Positions 1 to 10,392 of a stretch of DNA of 64,000 bases are shown piece after piece. The position numbers and the translations under genes are program-made. The notes beneath the pieces were generated by a model. That model was given only the letters and a program-made list of their open reading frames with translations, had not been told where the DNA came from and did not search any database. Each line of letters starts with the position of its first letter. Position 1 is the stretch's first letter. The DNA comes from Allobosea sp. Leaf344 (GTDB lineage: Bacteria; Pseudomonadota; Alphaproteobacteria; Rhizobiales; Beijerinckiaceae), in contig NZ_LMRT01000001.1 of the NCBI RefSeq assembly GCF_001426225.1, positions 158,090-222,089 on the forward strand. Direction: 5' to 3'.

Positions 1-1092
1 GCCCTGCCAGCCGGTGAGATAGACCCAGGCGACGGGCACGGCCTTCTTCAGCGCGATGTTCTTGCGCTCGCCCTTGGCGATCTCCGCCTCGATCGCCGGC
101 ACGGTCCATTCGGTGCCTTCGAGCAGCCAGGCCGCGAGGTCCCGCACACCCTCGACCCGGGCACAACCCGAGGAGTTGAAGCGGACATCGTTGCGGAACA
201 GGTTCTTCTTCGGCGTGTCGTGCAGATAGACGGCCTCGGAATTCGGCATGTCGATCTTGAGCTGGCCGAGCGCGTTGAGCGGGCCGGGATCCTGCCGCAC
301 GGTGAAGTAAGGCGCGTTCAGCGAAGTCCAGTTCACCGTGGCCGGATCGATCTCCTTGTTCTCGGCGCCGAGCAACTTCATGTTCGACTTGGCGACGAAA
401 TCCGGCTCCTTGCGCATTTTCGGGATGATGTCGGCCTTCACGATCGAGGTCGGCACCGTCCAATAGGGGTTGAGATTGACCGAGGTGATGCTGGCCTGCA
501 GCACGGGGGACGGACGGTCGGGCCGGCCGACCACTGCGAGGTGGCGACGCTGGACGATGCCGTTCTCGACCGCCTCGACGCTGGCGCCGGGGATGTTGAC
601 GACGACATAGCGCCCGGTGAAGGTGAAGCCGTTGCTCTTCAGCCTCTCCAAGGTCGCGGTCAGCTGGTTGAGCCGGATCTCGACCGGGACGTTCAGCGCC
701 TTCAGCGTCAGCCGCCCGACCGTGCCGAGATCGGAAAGCCCGTGCCGGAGCTGGAAGCGCTTGACGGCGGCGATGACGGCGGCGTCGTAGACATCGCCCG
801 GCATGGCCTCGGGCGGCAGGTCGCCGCTGGCGAGCAGGCGCTGCTTCAGCAGCACGACATCCGGCCCCTGCGCATCGGGCTTCAGGGCGGTGACGCTGGC
901 GGGGACACGCGGCCAGCCGCCGCGGCTGGCGATGTCCTCATGGGCGATCAGCGCGTCCAGGGTCCGGTCATAGGTGTTGGGCCCGTAGCTCGGCTCATTG
1001 GCCCGCGCCGCGGAGGCTCCCAGCGCCAAAGCGAACAAAGCTGCGCCCGCGACGGTGGCGATGGCGGATGCGCGGGCTCGGTGGACGGACAT
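1..1092 (-). CDS. L,D-transpeptidase (YkuD family, YcbB-like), C-terminus beyond the window
   Basis: This is probably a periplasmic enzyme that makes 3-3 (or protein-linking) cross-links in peptidoglycan. The ATG at 1092 opens a classic signal peptide of about 31 residues ending in SAARA. A peptidoglycan-binding-like helical region follows at about residues 75-135 (VKRFQLRHGLSDLG), then a YkuD catalytic domain. The catalytic signature is visible as YLHDT (His about 291) and SSGCARV (nucleophile Cys about 310). 364 residues lie in the window and the reading frame is still open at base 1, so the protein is truncated only by the window edge. It is transcribed in the same direction as the gcv operon, but a hairpin lies between them. 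Family assignment is secure; whether it is LdtD-like or another YcbB-type enzyme is not. Confidence 0.9.
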   Translation of the reverse strand, partial: MSVHRARASAIATVAGAALFALALGASAARANEPSYGPNTYDRTLDALIAHEDIASRGGWPRVPASVTALKPDAQGPDVVLLKQRLLASGDLPPEAMPGDVYDAAVIAAVKRFQLRHGLSDLGTVGRLTLKALNVPVEIRLNQLTATLERLKSNGFTFTGRYVVVNIPGASVEAVENGIVQRRHLAVVGRPDRPSPVLQASITSVNLNPYWTVPTSIVKADIIPKMRKEPDFVAKSNMKLLGAENKEIDPATVNWTSLNAPYFTVRQDPGPLNALGQLKIDMPNSEAVYLHDTPKKNLFRNDVRFNSSGCARVEGVRDLAAWLLEGTEWTVPAIEAEIAKGERKNIALKKAVPVAWVYLTGWQG

Positions 1093-1232
1093 GACGACTT
1101 CCAGGGGATGCGAATGGCGCATATCCCCAGCATCCGCCCGACATGGTCAAGGAAGGCTTAAGAGGCGGCGCAATCTGCGACAGCCCATGTCAGCAGCGAA
1201 ACGGAGCATCCACGCGGCCGCGATCGACCGCC

Positions 1233-1271
1233 CGGGCCTCGCTTGCGCCCGGAGCGGAGGAGCGAGGCCCG
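1233..1271 (-). terminator. Hairpin downstream of gcvPB, probable terminator
   Basis: A perfect 11-bp inverted repeat (CGGGCCTCGCT at 1233-1243 with AGCGAGGCCCG at 1261-1271) and a 17-nt loop begins 16 bases past the gcvPB stop. No T-run follows, so termination may need Rho or be inefficient. The position at the end of the operon is the main argument. Confidence 0.5.
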
Positions 1272-1286
1272 TGGCTTGGTCCGCGC

Positions 1287-2861
1287 CTATTCCGCGGCTT
1301 CGGCGATCGGCTCCGGCTTCACCCATTTCAGCACGGGCTGGCGGGCGGCCCGGGTCTCGTCGAGGCGGCGCAGCGGGGCGTGATGCGGGGCACCGGTGAA
1401 GCGGCTCTTGTCATTGCCCTTCGTCGCCATGGCGAGGTCGCGCAGGGTGGCGATGAAGAGGTCGAGCGAAGCCTTCGATTCCGACTCCGTCGGCTCGACC
1501 AGCATGGCGCCATGCACGACGAGCGGGAAATACACGGTCATCGGGTGATAGCCCTCGTCGATCATCGCCTTGGCGAAATCGAGCGTAGTGACGCCGGTGC
1601 CCTTCAGCCACTCGTCGTCGAACAGCGCCTCATGCATCGAGGGATGGTCCGGGAAGGGCAGCGACATCAGGTCCTGCAGGCCGGCGCGGATGTAGTTGGC
1701 GTTCAGCACGGCATCTTCGGAGGCCTGCTTCATGCCGTCGGCGCCATGGCTGAGCATATAGGTCAGGGCGCGGACATACATGCCCATCTGGCCGTGGAAG
1801 GCGGTGATGCGGCCGAAGGGGGCGTTGCCCTCCGGAGCATCAGCGACATTCTCGACGAGGCGCGGCGCGCCATCCTCGAGATGGATGAAGGGAACCGGCG
1901 CGAAGGGCGCCAGACGCTCCGACAGCACGACCGGGCCGGAACCCGGCCCGCCGCCGCCATGGGGCGTGGAGAAGGTCTTGTGCAGGTTGATGTGCATCGC
2001 GTCGACGCCGAGATCGCCCGGCTTCGCCTTGCCGACGATCGCGTTGTAATTGGCGCCGTCGCAGTAGAAATAGGCGCCCGCCTCATGCATCGCGGCGGCG
2101 ATCTCGACGATCTGCGGCTCGAAGATGCCACAGGTATTGGGGTTGGTCAGCATGATCGCCGCGACGTCGGGGCCGAGCAGCGCCTTCACATCCTCGACCG
2201 CCACCGTGCCGTCCTCGCGGGCGGGAACGGGCTTCACCACGAAGCCGATCAGCGCCGCCGTGGCGGGGTTGGTGCCATGGGCGGATTCCGGCACCAGCAC
2301 GGTGCGGCGGGTCTCGCCTTCGCCCTTGGCCGCGATCGCGGCCTTGATCGCCATCATGCCGCAGAGCTCGCCATGGGCTCCCGCCTTGGGCGAGAGCGAG
2401 ACGGCGGGCATGCCGGTCAGCACCATCAGATAGCGGGCGAGCTCCTGCATCAGCTCGAGCGCGCCCGGCACGGTCGAAACCGGCTGCAGCGGATGGACGT
2501 CGGAGAAGCCCGGCAGCCGCGCCATCTTCTCGTTGAGCCGGGCATTATGCTTCATCGTGCAGGAGCCGAGCGGGAAGAGCCCGGTATCGATGCCGTAATT
2601 CTTCTGGCTGAGGCGGACGTAATGGCGCATCGCCTCCGGTTCGGAGAGGCCGGGCAGGCCGATGCCGTCCTTGCGCGCCAGCTTACCGAGCCGGCTCTTG
2701 AACGGGCCCGGCTTGTCGATGTCGACGCCGGTGGTCTCGTAGCGGCCGATCTCGAAGATCAGCGGCTCGATCTGCTGCAGCGCCCTGTTGCCGGTGAAGG
2801 TGGCGTGCGCCTCCTGCGCTCCCTCGCCGGCCTGGGTGGGACGTCCCTGACGGTTCAGCAT
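1287..2861 (-). CDS. gcvPB: Glycine dehydrogenase (decarboxylating) subunit 2, P-protein beta half
   Basis: With GcvPA it forms the two-subunit P-protein of the glycine cleavage system, which decarboxylates glycine and passes the aminomethyl group to lipoyl-GcvH in the cytoplasm. The pyridoxal-phosphate lysine sits in HINLHKTFSTPHGGGGPGSGP (Lys about 295), the classic P-protein motif. The ATG at 2861 shares its A with the gcvPA stop (TGATG), which favours it over the in-frame GTG one codon upstream; this gives 524 aa, normal for the family. It is last in the gcvT-gcvH-gcvPA-gcvPB operon and is presumably controlled by the glycine riboswitch ahead of gcvT. Confidence 0.97.
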   Translation of the reverse strand: MLNRQGRPTQAGEGAQEAHATFTGNRALQQIEPLIFEIGRYETTGVDIDKPGPFKSRLGKLARKDGIGLPGLSEPEAMRHYVRLSQKNYGIDTGLFPLGSCTMKHNARLNEKMARLPGFSDVHPLQPVSTVPGALELMQELARYLMVLTGMPAVSLSPKAGAHGELCGMMAIKAAIAAKGEGETRRTVLVPESAHGTNPATAALIGFVVKPVPAREDGTVAVEDVKALLGPDVAAIMLTNPNTCGIFEPQIVEIAAAMHEAGAYFYCDGANYNAIVGKAKPGDLGVDAMHINLHKTFSTPHGGGGPGSGPVVLSERLAPFAPVPFIHLEDGAPRLVENVADAPEGNAPFGRITAFHGQMGMYVRALTYMLSHGADGMKQASEDAVLNANYIRAGLQDLMSLPFPDHPSMHEALFDDEWLKGTGVTTLDFAKAMIDEGYHPMTVYFPLVVHGAMLVEPTESESKASLDLFIATLRDLAMATKGNDKSRFTGAPHHAPLRRLDETRAARQPVLKWVKPEPIAEAAE

Positions 2862-4201
2862 CACAGCACCTCCGCGAGCGCCGCCACGAAGGCCGCCCGA
2901 TCCTCATCCGTATTGACTTCGGTATTGGCGACGATCAGCAGATCGTCGAGGCCCTGGCCCGGCAGCAGGCGCGAGACCGGCACGCCGGCGAGCACGCCCT
3001 TTTCCGCCATGGCTTCCACCACGGCGGCGGCCGGCCGGCTCAGCTTCAGCGTGAACTCGTTGAAGAAGGTCTCGTTGAGCAGCTCGACGCCCTTCACGCC
3101 CGCCAGCCCCTCGGCCAGCTTGACGGCATTGGCGTGGTTGGTTTCCGCCACCAGCGCCAGGCCGGCCTGGCCCAGAAGGGTCATGTGGATGGTGAAGGCC
3201 AGGCAGCACAGGCCGGAATTGGTGCAGATGTTGGAGGTCGCCTTGTCGCGGCGGATATGCTGCTCGCGGGTCGACAACGTCAGCACGAAGCCGCGGCGGC
3301 CATCGGCATCGACCGTCTCGCCGCAGAGCCGACCCGGCATCTGGCGGACATATTTGGCCTTGGCGGCGAAGAGACCGACATAGGGCCCGCCGAAATTCAG
3401 GGCGTTGCCGATGGACTGGCCCTCGCCCACCACGATGTCGGCGCCCATTTCGCCGGGCGAGGTCACGGCGCCGAGCGACATGACCTCGGTGAACACCGCG
3501 ATCAGCAGCGCGCCATGGGCGTGAGCCTTCTCGGCGATCGGGCGGAGATCGCGGAGATTGCCGAACACGTCGGGCGACTGCACCACGACGCAGGAGGTCT
3601 CGTCGTCGATCGCGGCCAGGATATCCTCGCTGGCGCGGATATCGGCCGGCAGCGTCACCACCTCGTCGCTCGCCATCTCCGACAGGGTCTGCACCACCGC
3701 GGCGTAATGGGGATGCAGCCCGCCCGAGAGCACGGCCTTGCGCCGCCTGGTGACGCGATGCGCCATCAGCACCGCCTCGCCGGTCCCGGTCGAGCCGTCA
3801 TACATCGAGGCGTTGGCCACCTCCATGCCGGTCAGGGCCGCGACCTGCGTCTGGAACTCGAAGAGATATTGCAGCGTGCCCTGCGCGATCTCGGGCTGGT
3901 AGGGCGTATAGCTGGTCAAAAATTCCGAGCGCTGGATCAGATGGTCGACGGTCGCCGGGACATGGTGCTTATAGGCGCCGGCGCCGACGAAGAAGGGCAT
4001 CGAGGAGGCGGAGCGATTGCGCCCCGCCATCTTCGCCAGGATGCGCTCGACCTCCGCCTCGCCGCGCCCGCGCGGCAGATCGACCGGCGTCTTCAGCAGC
4101 TTGTCGGCGGGCACGTCGCTGAACAGCGCGTCGATATCGGCGACGCCGATGCGGGCGAGCATGTCCTCGCGGTCGGTGTCGGTCAGCGGGAGATAGCGCA
4201 T
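2861..4201 (-). CDS. gcvPA: Glycine dehydrogenase (decarboxylating) subunit 1, P-protein alpha half
   Basis: This is the N-terminal-half subunit of the split P-protein. Conserved stretches include [34 protein letters not shown] and a C-terminal NEFTLKL region. The ATG at 4201 ([10 protein letters not shown]) is preferred over an ATG two codons upstream because GAGG then lies 6 nt ahead of it; the upstream ATG would abut that GAGG directly. The product is 446 aa, typical for GcvPA. It overlaps gcvPB by one base, so the two halves are probably translationally coupled and made in equal amounts. A split P-protein is usual in many alphaproteobacteria. Confidence 0.97.
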   Translation of the reverse strand: MRYLPLTDTDREDMLARIGVADIDALFSDVPADKLLKTPVDLPRGRGEAEVERILAKMAGRNRSASSMPFFVGAGAYKHHVPATVDHLIQRSEFLTSYTPYQPEIAQGTLQYLFEFQTQVAALTGMEVANASMYDGSTGTGEAVLMAHRVTRRRKAVLSGGLHPHYAAVVQTLSEMASDEVVTLPADIRASEDILAAIDDETSCVVVQSPDVFGNLRDLRPIAEKAHAHGALLIAVFTEVMSLGAVTSPGEMGADIVVGEGQSIGNALNFGGPYVGLFAAKAKYVRQMPGRLCGETVDADGRRGFVLTLSTREQHIRRDKATSNICTNSGLCCLAFTIHMTLLGQAGLALVAETNHANAVKLAEGLAGVKGVELLNETFFNEFTLKLSRPAAAVVEAMAEKGVLAGVPVSRLLPGQGLDDLLIVANTEVNTDEDRAAFVAALAEVL

Positions 4202-4220
4202 GATCATCCTCGGTCATGGC

Positions 4221-4294
4221 GGGCTCTGGCGCGGACAGGCGCCGGGAGCCCATGAGCTCAGGGTTCGATGAAGCCGCCCCCGCGGGAGGGCGGC
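4221..4294 (-). other. Two stem-loops in the gcvH-gcvPA spacer
   Basis: The 107-base spacer holds two inverted repeats. One is 4221-4251, with outer arms GGGCTC/GAGCCC and inner arms GGCGC/GCGCC around a six-base loop. The other is 4273-4294, with arms GCCGCCC/GGGCGGC and an eight-base loop. Neither is followed by a T-run. They may act as an RNA-stability or attenuation element that lets gcvT-gcvH transcript outlast gcvP. The role is inferred from position only. Confidence 0.4.
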
Positions 4295-4308
4295 GCGGGC
4301 CGTGCGGC

Positions 4309-4683
4309 TCAGAGCGTCTTGACGTAGTTCTGGTACTCGCCTTCGCTCATCAGCCCTTCCAGCTCGGCCGGGTCCTTGAGCTTGAGCTTGACGAACCAGC
4401 CCTTGCCGGCCGGATCCTCGTTGACCGTGCCGGGCGCGCCTTCGAGCTCGCTGTTGACCTCGACCACCTCGCCCGAGACCGGTGCATAGACCTCGGACGC
4501 CGCCTTGACGCTCTCGACCACGGCGGCCTCGCCACCCTTGGTCACGCTCTTGCCGATGCTCGGCAGCTCGACGAAGACGACGTCCCCGAGCTGGCCCTGC
4601 GCGTAGTCGGTGATGCCGACGATGCCGGTATCGCCTTCGATGCGGATATATTCGTGATCCTTGGTGTAGCGGGTCTCGGCCAT
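4309..4683 (-). CDS. gcvH: Glycine cleavage system H protein
   Basis: This small lipoylated carrier shuttles the aminomethyl intermediate between the P, T and L proteins. The 124-aa product has the H-protein signature [15 protein letters not shown] and the lipoyl-lysine motif VVESVKAAS (Lys about 60). It lies between gcvT (74-base spacer) and gcvPA (107-base spacer) on the same strand. Length, motif and context all agree. Confidence 0.98.
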   Translation of the reverse strand: MAETRYTKDHEYIRIEGDTGIVGITDYAQGQLGDVVFVELPSIGKSVTKGGEAAVVESVKAASEVYAPVSGEVVEVNSELEGAPGTVNEDPAGKGWFVKLKLKDPAELEGLMSEGEYQNYVKTL

Positions 4684-4757
4684 GACGGGCTCCTGGCGGC
4701 AGCGATGCTGGGGATAGGGAAGGTTCGGCGATAAATCGGGCGAAGGCGAGATCGGGG

Positions 4758-5921
4758 TCAGCGCTTGTAGCGGTTGGGGACGAAGGGCATCGGAGCCACG
4801 GTCGCCGGCAGGTTCCGGCCGCGGACGATCAGGTCGAGCCTCGTGCCCGGCGCGGCATGCGCCCTGGCGACATAGCCCATGGCGCAGGGCGCGTTCAGCG
4901 TGGGGCCGAAGCCGCCGGAGGTGACGGTTCCGACGGTCTCGCCCTCCGGCGTGGCGATCTCCGCGCCTTCGCGGGCCGGGGCACGGCCTTCCGGCAGCAG
5001 GCCGACGCGGATCCGGGCCGGGCCTTCCGCCAGCTCGCGCTGGATGCGGGCGGCGCCGGGGAAGCCGCCCTCCTCGCGGCGACGCTTCTGGATCGACCAG
5101 GTCAGCCCGGCCTCGACGGGAGACGTCGTGGTGTCGATGTCATGGCCGTAGAGGCACAGCCCCGCTTCCAGCCGCAGCGAGTCGCGCGCGCCGAGGCCGA
5201 TCGGCTTGACCGATTCATCGAGCAGCAGCGTGTCCCAGATCTCGCCGATCCGGCTGGCGGCGGCGGAAATCTCGTAGCCATCCTCGCCGGTATAGCCCGA
5301 CCGACTGACATTGGCCTTGATGCCGGCGACCCGGATGGTGCGCTGGGACATGAAGCCCATCGCCGCCGCCTCCGGCGCGATCGCAGCGAGCGCCTGCTCC
5401 GCGGCCGGGCCCTGCAGCGCGATCAATCCGCGGTGCTCGGCCCTGACCAGCTTCACATTGGCCGGGAGGCGCGCCTCGATATGCGCGTAATCCTGGGTCT
5501 TGCAGGCCGCGTTGACGACGAGATAGAGCGCGCCGTCCTCGTCCTCGTCGAGCGACCGCGAGACCATCAGATCGTCGAGGATGCCACCCTCCTCGTTCAG
5601 CAGCTGGGAGTAGCGCTGCTTGCCGGGAGCGAGGTTGAGGATGTCGGCGGGGATCAGCGCTTCCAGCGCGCGGGCCGTGGTCTCATGGTCGGGGCCGATG
5701 AGGAAGGCCTGCCCCATATGCGAGACGTCGAAGAGGCCGGCCTTCTCGCGCGTCCAATTATGCTCGGTCAGAATCCCGGTGGGGTATTGCACCGGCATGT
5801 CATAGCCGGCGAAGGGCACCATGCGGGCGCCGAGCGCGACATGGCGGGCATGGAGCGGCGTCTTGAGCGGGGCAGCGGCCTCGGCCTGTGCGGCAGCGGC
5901 AACGTCAACATCGGCAGCCAT
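4758..5921 (-). CDS. gcvT: Aminomethyltransferase, glycine cleavage T protein
   Basis: The T protein releases ammonia from aminomethyl-H and moves the one-carbon unit to tetrahydrofolate. The frame is open far upstream through the riboswitch, but the real start is the ATG at 5921 ([14 protein letters not shown]), which follows GGAAGGGG by about 7 bases. This gives 387 aa. Typical motifs are [30 protein letters not shown] and YTGEDGYEI. It is first in the gcvT-H-PA-PB operon. The alanine-rich first 15-20 residues are not conserved in the family and the exact start could lie slightly downstream. Confidence 0.96.
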   Translation of the reverse strand: MAADVDVAAAAQAEAAAPLKTPLHARHVALGARMVPFAGYDMPVQYPTGILTEHNWTREKAGLFDVSHMGQAFLIGPDHETTARALEALIPADILNLAPGKQRYSQLLNEEGGILDDLMVSRSLDEDEDGALYLVVNAACKTQDYAHIEARLPANVKLVRAEHRGLIALQGPAAEQALAAIAPEAAAMGFMSQRTIRVAGIKANVSRSGYTGEDGYEISAAASRIGEIWDTLLLDESVKPIGLGARDSLRLEAGLCLYGHDIDTTTSPVEAGLTWSIQKRRREEGGFPGAARIQRELAEGPARIRVGLLPEGRAPAREGAEIATPEGETVGTVTSGGFGPTLNAPCAMGYVARAHAAPGTRLDLIVRGRNLPATVAPMPFVPNRYKR

Positions 5922-5975
5922 GGTCGGCCCCTTCCAGAATCGAGCGCAAGCCCCGGACGGATGTGCCCGGAGCGC

Positions 5976-6178
5976 GCCCCCTCTGTCTTGGAACCTGAGA
6001 GATTTCCCCGTGCCGACCGACAGGCCGGACAGGTTACACCCGTCGGTGGGCGGAATCGCTTCCGCCACTTTCCAGAGCGCCAGTTCCCACGCGGTCCGTT
6101 TGCCTGAGCGTTTCCGGGGCGGTTGCGCCTTCGGCGCCGGGCTCCGGACGAATCCGGTCCCGGTCTCTCCCGCGGGGA
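5976..6178 (-). promoter_or_regulatory. Tandem glycine riboswitch (two aptamers)
   Basis: Read on the minus strand, the leader of gcvT carries both halves of a cooperative glycine riboswitch. Aptamer 1 (about 6178-6090) has GCGGGAGAGACCGG, GCGCCGAAGGCGCAA and CGCTCAGGCAAACGGACCGC. Aptamer 2 (about 6085-5976) has CACCGACGGGTGTAACC and ends with AATCTCTCAGG followed by CAAGACAGAGG. These match the conserved cores of the Rfam glycine family. The riboswitch ends about 55 bases before the gcvT ATG. Glycine-induced expression of the cleavage operon is the known role of the class; whether control here is at termination or translation is not resolved. Confidence 0.93.
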
Positions 6179-6195
6179 TGTTGCGGCTGCCGCCA

Positions 6196-6223
6196 CTGAT
6201 ACTGGAGGGCTCGCTCAAGTCAA
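6196..6223 (-). promoter_or_regulatory. Candidate sigma-70 promoter for the gcv operon
   Basis: On the minus strand TTGACT (6223-6218) is separated by 16 bases from TATCAG (6201-6196), about 18 bases before the first riboswitch aptamer. Position and near-consensus -35 box support a vegetative promoter. The -10 box is only partly consensus. Confidence 0.5.
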
Positions 6224-6261
6224 TCCGCGAGCGACCCCAATCCGCAGCTTATGGCGCCGGC

Positions 6262-6891
6262 TCAGCGCCGGCGGCTGCGGCCCGGGGCGGCGCCACCGGG
6301 CTTGAGATCGACGAAGATCTCGACATCGCCGCGGCCGGCGGGGACCATGATCCCCTCCTCGACATGGGCGAAGCTCGCCCCGCCCTGGCCGGAGCCGACG
6401 GAGCCGCCGACGCGCGAGGCACGGCGCGCCACCGTCGTGGTGCCGCGCTTCACCTCGGTGATCATGGTGGCGTAATAGGCGCCGGGAGAGCCGGCCGGCC
6501 CGAGCAGCACGCGCCCCTCGACCCCGACCTTGAGGCTGAAGGCGCCGGACTGGCCCTGCGCCGTGCATTCGCGCGCGACGTTCAGGATCGAGATCTGATG
6601 GCGCAGGCTGCTGCTGTCGGGGCCCGACTGGGCGCGCAGCGCCGCACCGCCATCGGTGATGATCACCTCGGGGCAGGAGAAGCGGTTATCCTCCTCGCGC
6701 TGCGCCGCGACCTCGCCCTGCGTCCGCTGCGGCGCGACCGGGGGCCGGGTCGACTGGAACATCACGATGTTGCCGATGGTCTCGAAGGTGCCCGGCTGGG
6801 AGGAGGATCCCGAGGAGCCGCAGCCGGCGAGCCCGAGGCAGAGGAGCGGCAGGGCCAGGACCCGCAAACGGGGCGAAGTCGCGTCAATCAC
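6262..6891 (-). CDS. Small lipoprotein of unknown function, coupled to the IalB-family gene
   Basis: The product (209 aa) starts with GTG at 6891, which overlaps the stop of the upstream IalB-like gene (GTGA), so the two genes are likely translated together. The N-terminus is a lipoprotein signal with lipobox LAGC (Cys about 24) followed by a serine/glycine linker, predicting attachment to a membrane after processing by the signal peptidase encoded by genes such as the lspA near 62.5 kb. The rest contains a conserved-looking FSCPEVIITDGGAALR stretch and a beta-rich C-terminal half. No enzymatic motif is visible. I do not recognise the family; it resembles short conserved alphaproteobacterial lipoproteins annotated only as hypothetical. 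Confidence 0.8.
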   Translation of the reverse strand: MIDATSPRLRVLALPLLCLGLAGCGSSGSSSQPGTFETIGNIVMFQSTRPPVAPQRTQGEVAAQREEDNRFSCPEVIITDGGAALRAQSGPDSSSLRHQISILNVARECTAQGQSGAFSLKVGVEGRVLLGPAGSPGAYYATMITEVKRGTTTVARRASRVGGSVGSGQGGASFAHVEEGIMVPAGRGDVEIFVDLKPGGAAPGRSRRR

Positions 6892-7406
6892 GGCAGGGTC
6901 TCCACGCCAGGGCCGAATCCGTTGAGGGAGACGGGGATGCCGACGCCCTCCTCCGGTGTCTGGAATACGATGAAGGTGGCGTTCTTGCCGCCCTTGAGCT
7001 GGCCGAGCAGGGTGTCGTCCATCACCACCTCGGCGACGCAGCCCGTGGTCAGGCAGCGCACGAAGCCGGCGCGGCCGATATCCTTGTCGTCGATCTTCAG
7101 GCCGAGGCCGGAGGGCAAAAGCACGCCGAGCGGCGCGACGACGCGCAACAGCCGGCTCTTCTGATCGGCCGTCTTCAGCACGATGACGAGCAGCGTCAGA
7201 TTCGGCCGGTCCTCGGCCGCGACGTTCTGGACCAGCGCGCATTGCTCGGCCTTGGCCCCCGGCGGCACTTCGCAGCGCATCTGCCAGTCGCCATGCGTCG
7301 CCTTCACCGCGCCCTGCGCCCACGCCGGCGAGGCCGAGCCGAGGCTCGCGATGCCGGCCGCCAGAACGAGCCCGATGAACCAGACGGGTCGGATGAAATG
7401 TCCCAT
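6888..7406 (-). CDS. Invasion associated locus B (IalB) family secreted protein
   Basis: The 172-aa protein begins at ATG 7406 with a signal peptide ending ASPAWA. The mature part has the IalB hallmarks: an early HGDWQMRCEV segment, four cysteines (MRCEV, EQCALV, VRCLTTGC) and a hydrophobic TLLVIVLK strand followed by GVLLPSGLGLKID. IalB was named for Bartonella erythrocyte invasion, but the family is widespread in non-pathogenic Hyphomicrobiales, where its role is unknown. An AGGAGG lies about 11 bases ahead of the start. It is coupled to the lipoprotein gene downstream and diverges from the cytochrome oxidase operon. Confidence 0.88.
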   Translation of the reverse strand: MGHFIRPVWFIGLVLAAGIASLGSASPAWAQGAVKATHGDWQMRCEVPPGAKAEQCALVQNVAAEDRPNLTLLVIVLKTADQKSRLLRVVAPLGVLLPSGLGLKIDDKDIGRAGFVRCLTTGCVAEVVMDDTLLGQLKGGKNATFIVFQTPEEGVGIPVSLNGFGPGVETLP

Positions 7407-7776
7407 CCCTGCCAAACCTCCTCGTCGCCCTCCCCGAAGGGAAGCGATCATTGCCGGATCGGTGCGATCGGGCCGGCAGCCGCGCCGCCTCGCCCGCATC
7501 GCCCGGCGCCGCCGCACCATGAGTGCGTTGGGACCATGCAGGCCCTGTCCTGTCAAGGCGAGAGCCCGCCGGCGGGCCGCGACGGGCGAGTCAACTCGCG
7601 CGATTATGCCGCATGGGCTGCGTGAAACGCTCGCATTGCCCCACTGGCGCAAGCGTGATCTTTGATTTATCGCAATGCCGAAGAGCGGGCGGGCCCAGCG
7701 GCCTCGCCCCGCCGCGCATGGGGCAGGTTCCGAGCAGGGCCCCGTGGCGGGCTTGATGAGGAGCTAAGTCGGACCG
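7407..7776. promoter_or_regulatory. Divergent intergenic region between ialB-like gene and cytochrome oxidase operon
   Basis: This 370-base region has no convincing gene. It must hold the promoters for the IalB-like gene (minus) and for ctaC (plus). At 7662-7675 TTGA-N6-GCAA matches the FixK/FNR-type consensus TTG(A/C)-N6-(T/G)CAA, 101 bases before the ctaC start. I see no clear sigma-70 boxes or other structure. Confidence 0.5.
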
Positions 7777-8661
7777 ATGCGATTTCTGAGCAGGACCCTT
7801 GCAACAGTTGCCGCCAGCGCGATCGTCGCCGGCGCCGCGACGCTCGCCCCTGAGATCGCTTCGGCCGGCACCGGGCAGCCCACGCCGTGGCAGCTGAACC
7901 TGCAGGGTCCGGTCACCGAGGTGGCGGCCTATATCAACTGGTTCCACGACTGGCTGAACGTCATCATCTTCGCGATCTCGATCTTCGTCCTCGCGCTGCT
8001 GGTCTATGTCGCCTTCCGCTTCAACGAGAAGCGCAACCCGACCCCCTCCCGCACCACCCACAACGCCCTGCTCGAGGTGGCGTGGACGGTGATCCCGGTC
8101 CTGATCCTCGTCGTCATCGCCATCCCCTCCTTCCGTCTGCTGAAGCTGCAGCTCGAGATCCCGCAGGCCGACATCACCGTGAAGGTGACCGGCAAGCAAT
8201 GGTACTGGTCCTATGAGTACCCGCAGGCCGCCGGCGCCTTCGGCTTCGATTCGCTGATGCTCGACGAGGCGCAGCGCGCCGAGGCGATCAGCAGCAACAA
8301 GATCACCGCCGCGGAAGCGCCCCGCCTGCTGGCCGTGGACAACGAGGCGGTCGTGCCGGTCGGCAAGGTCATCCGCGTGCAGGTCACCGGCGCCGACGTG
8401 ATCCACAAATTCACGGTGCCGTCCTTCGGCATCAAGATCGACGCCATTCCCGGCCGCCTGAACGAGACCTGGTTCCGCGCCGACCGCGAAGGCATCTATT
8501 ACGGCCAGTGCTCGTTCATCTGCGGCCAGAACCACGCCTTCATGCCGATCGCCTTCCGCGTGGTCAGCGCCGAGCGCTACGCCGCCTGGCTCGAGGAATC
8601 CAAGAAGAAGTTCGCCAACGCTTCCGATGCCGGCAGCAAGGTCGCGACTGCGTCCGAGTGA
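7777..8661 (+). CDS. ctaC: Cytochrome c oxidase subunit II
   Basis: Subunit II of the aa3-type terminal oxidase takes electrons from cytochrome c through its CuA centre. The 294-aa product has a signal peptide, two transmembrane segments (about residues 50-75 and 100-120) and a periplasmic cupredoxin domain. The electron-entry motif KQWYWSYEYP and the CuA ligands in CSFICGQNHAFMPI are present. GAGGAG lies about 18 bases upstream and the ATG follows ACCG. It opens the operon ctaC-ctaD-ctaB-coxF-ctaG-ctaE. A FixK-like site upstream suggests possible oxygen-linked control (inference). Confidence 0.97.
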   Translation: MRFLSRTLATVAASAIVAGAATLAPEIASAGTGQPTPWQLNLQGPVTEVAAYINWFHDWLNVIIFAISIFVLALLVYVAFRFNEKRNPTPSRTTHNALLEVAWTVIPVLILVVIAIPSFRLLKLQLEIPQADITVKVTGKQWYWSYEYPQAAGAFGFDSLMLDEAQRAEAISSNKITAAEAPRLLAVDNEAVVPVGKVIRVQVTGADVIHKFTVPSFGIKIDAIPGRLNETWFRADREGIYYGQCSFICGQNHAFMPIAFRVVSAERYAAWLEESKKKFANASDAGSKVATASE

Positions 8662-8722
8662 CCTTCTTCGCAAACCGCTCCGCCGTCCCATATCGACGGT
8701 GCAAGACCTGAACGATGACTGA

Positions 8723-10384
<1,662 letters not shown>

Positions 10385-10392
10385 GACTTCGA

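Noticed and set aside
1143-3383. A 746-codon open frame on the plus strand opposite gcvPB/gcvPA.
   Set aside because: It is the antisense of well-supported P-protein genes; the translation is His/Arg/Gly-rich without motifs, as expected in high-GC DNA.
5922-6218. In-frame N-terminal extension of GcvT by about 99 codons.
   Set aside because: The stretch is the glycine riboswitch and promoter; a strong ribosome site precedes the ATG at 5921.
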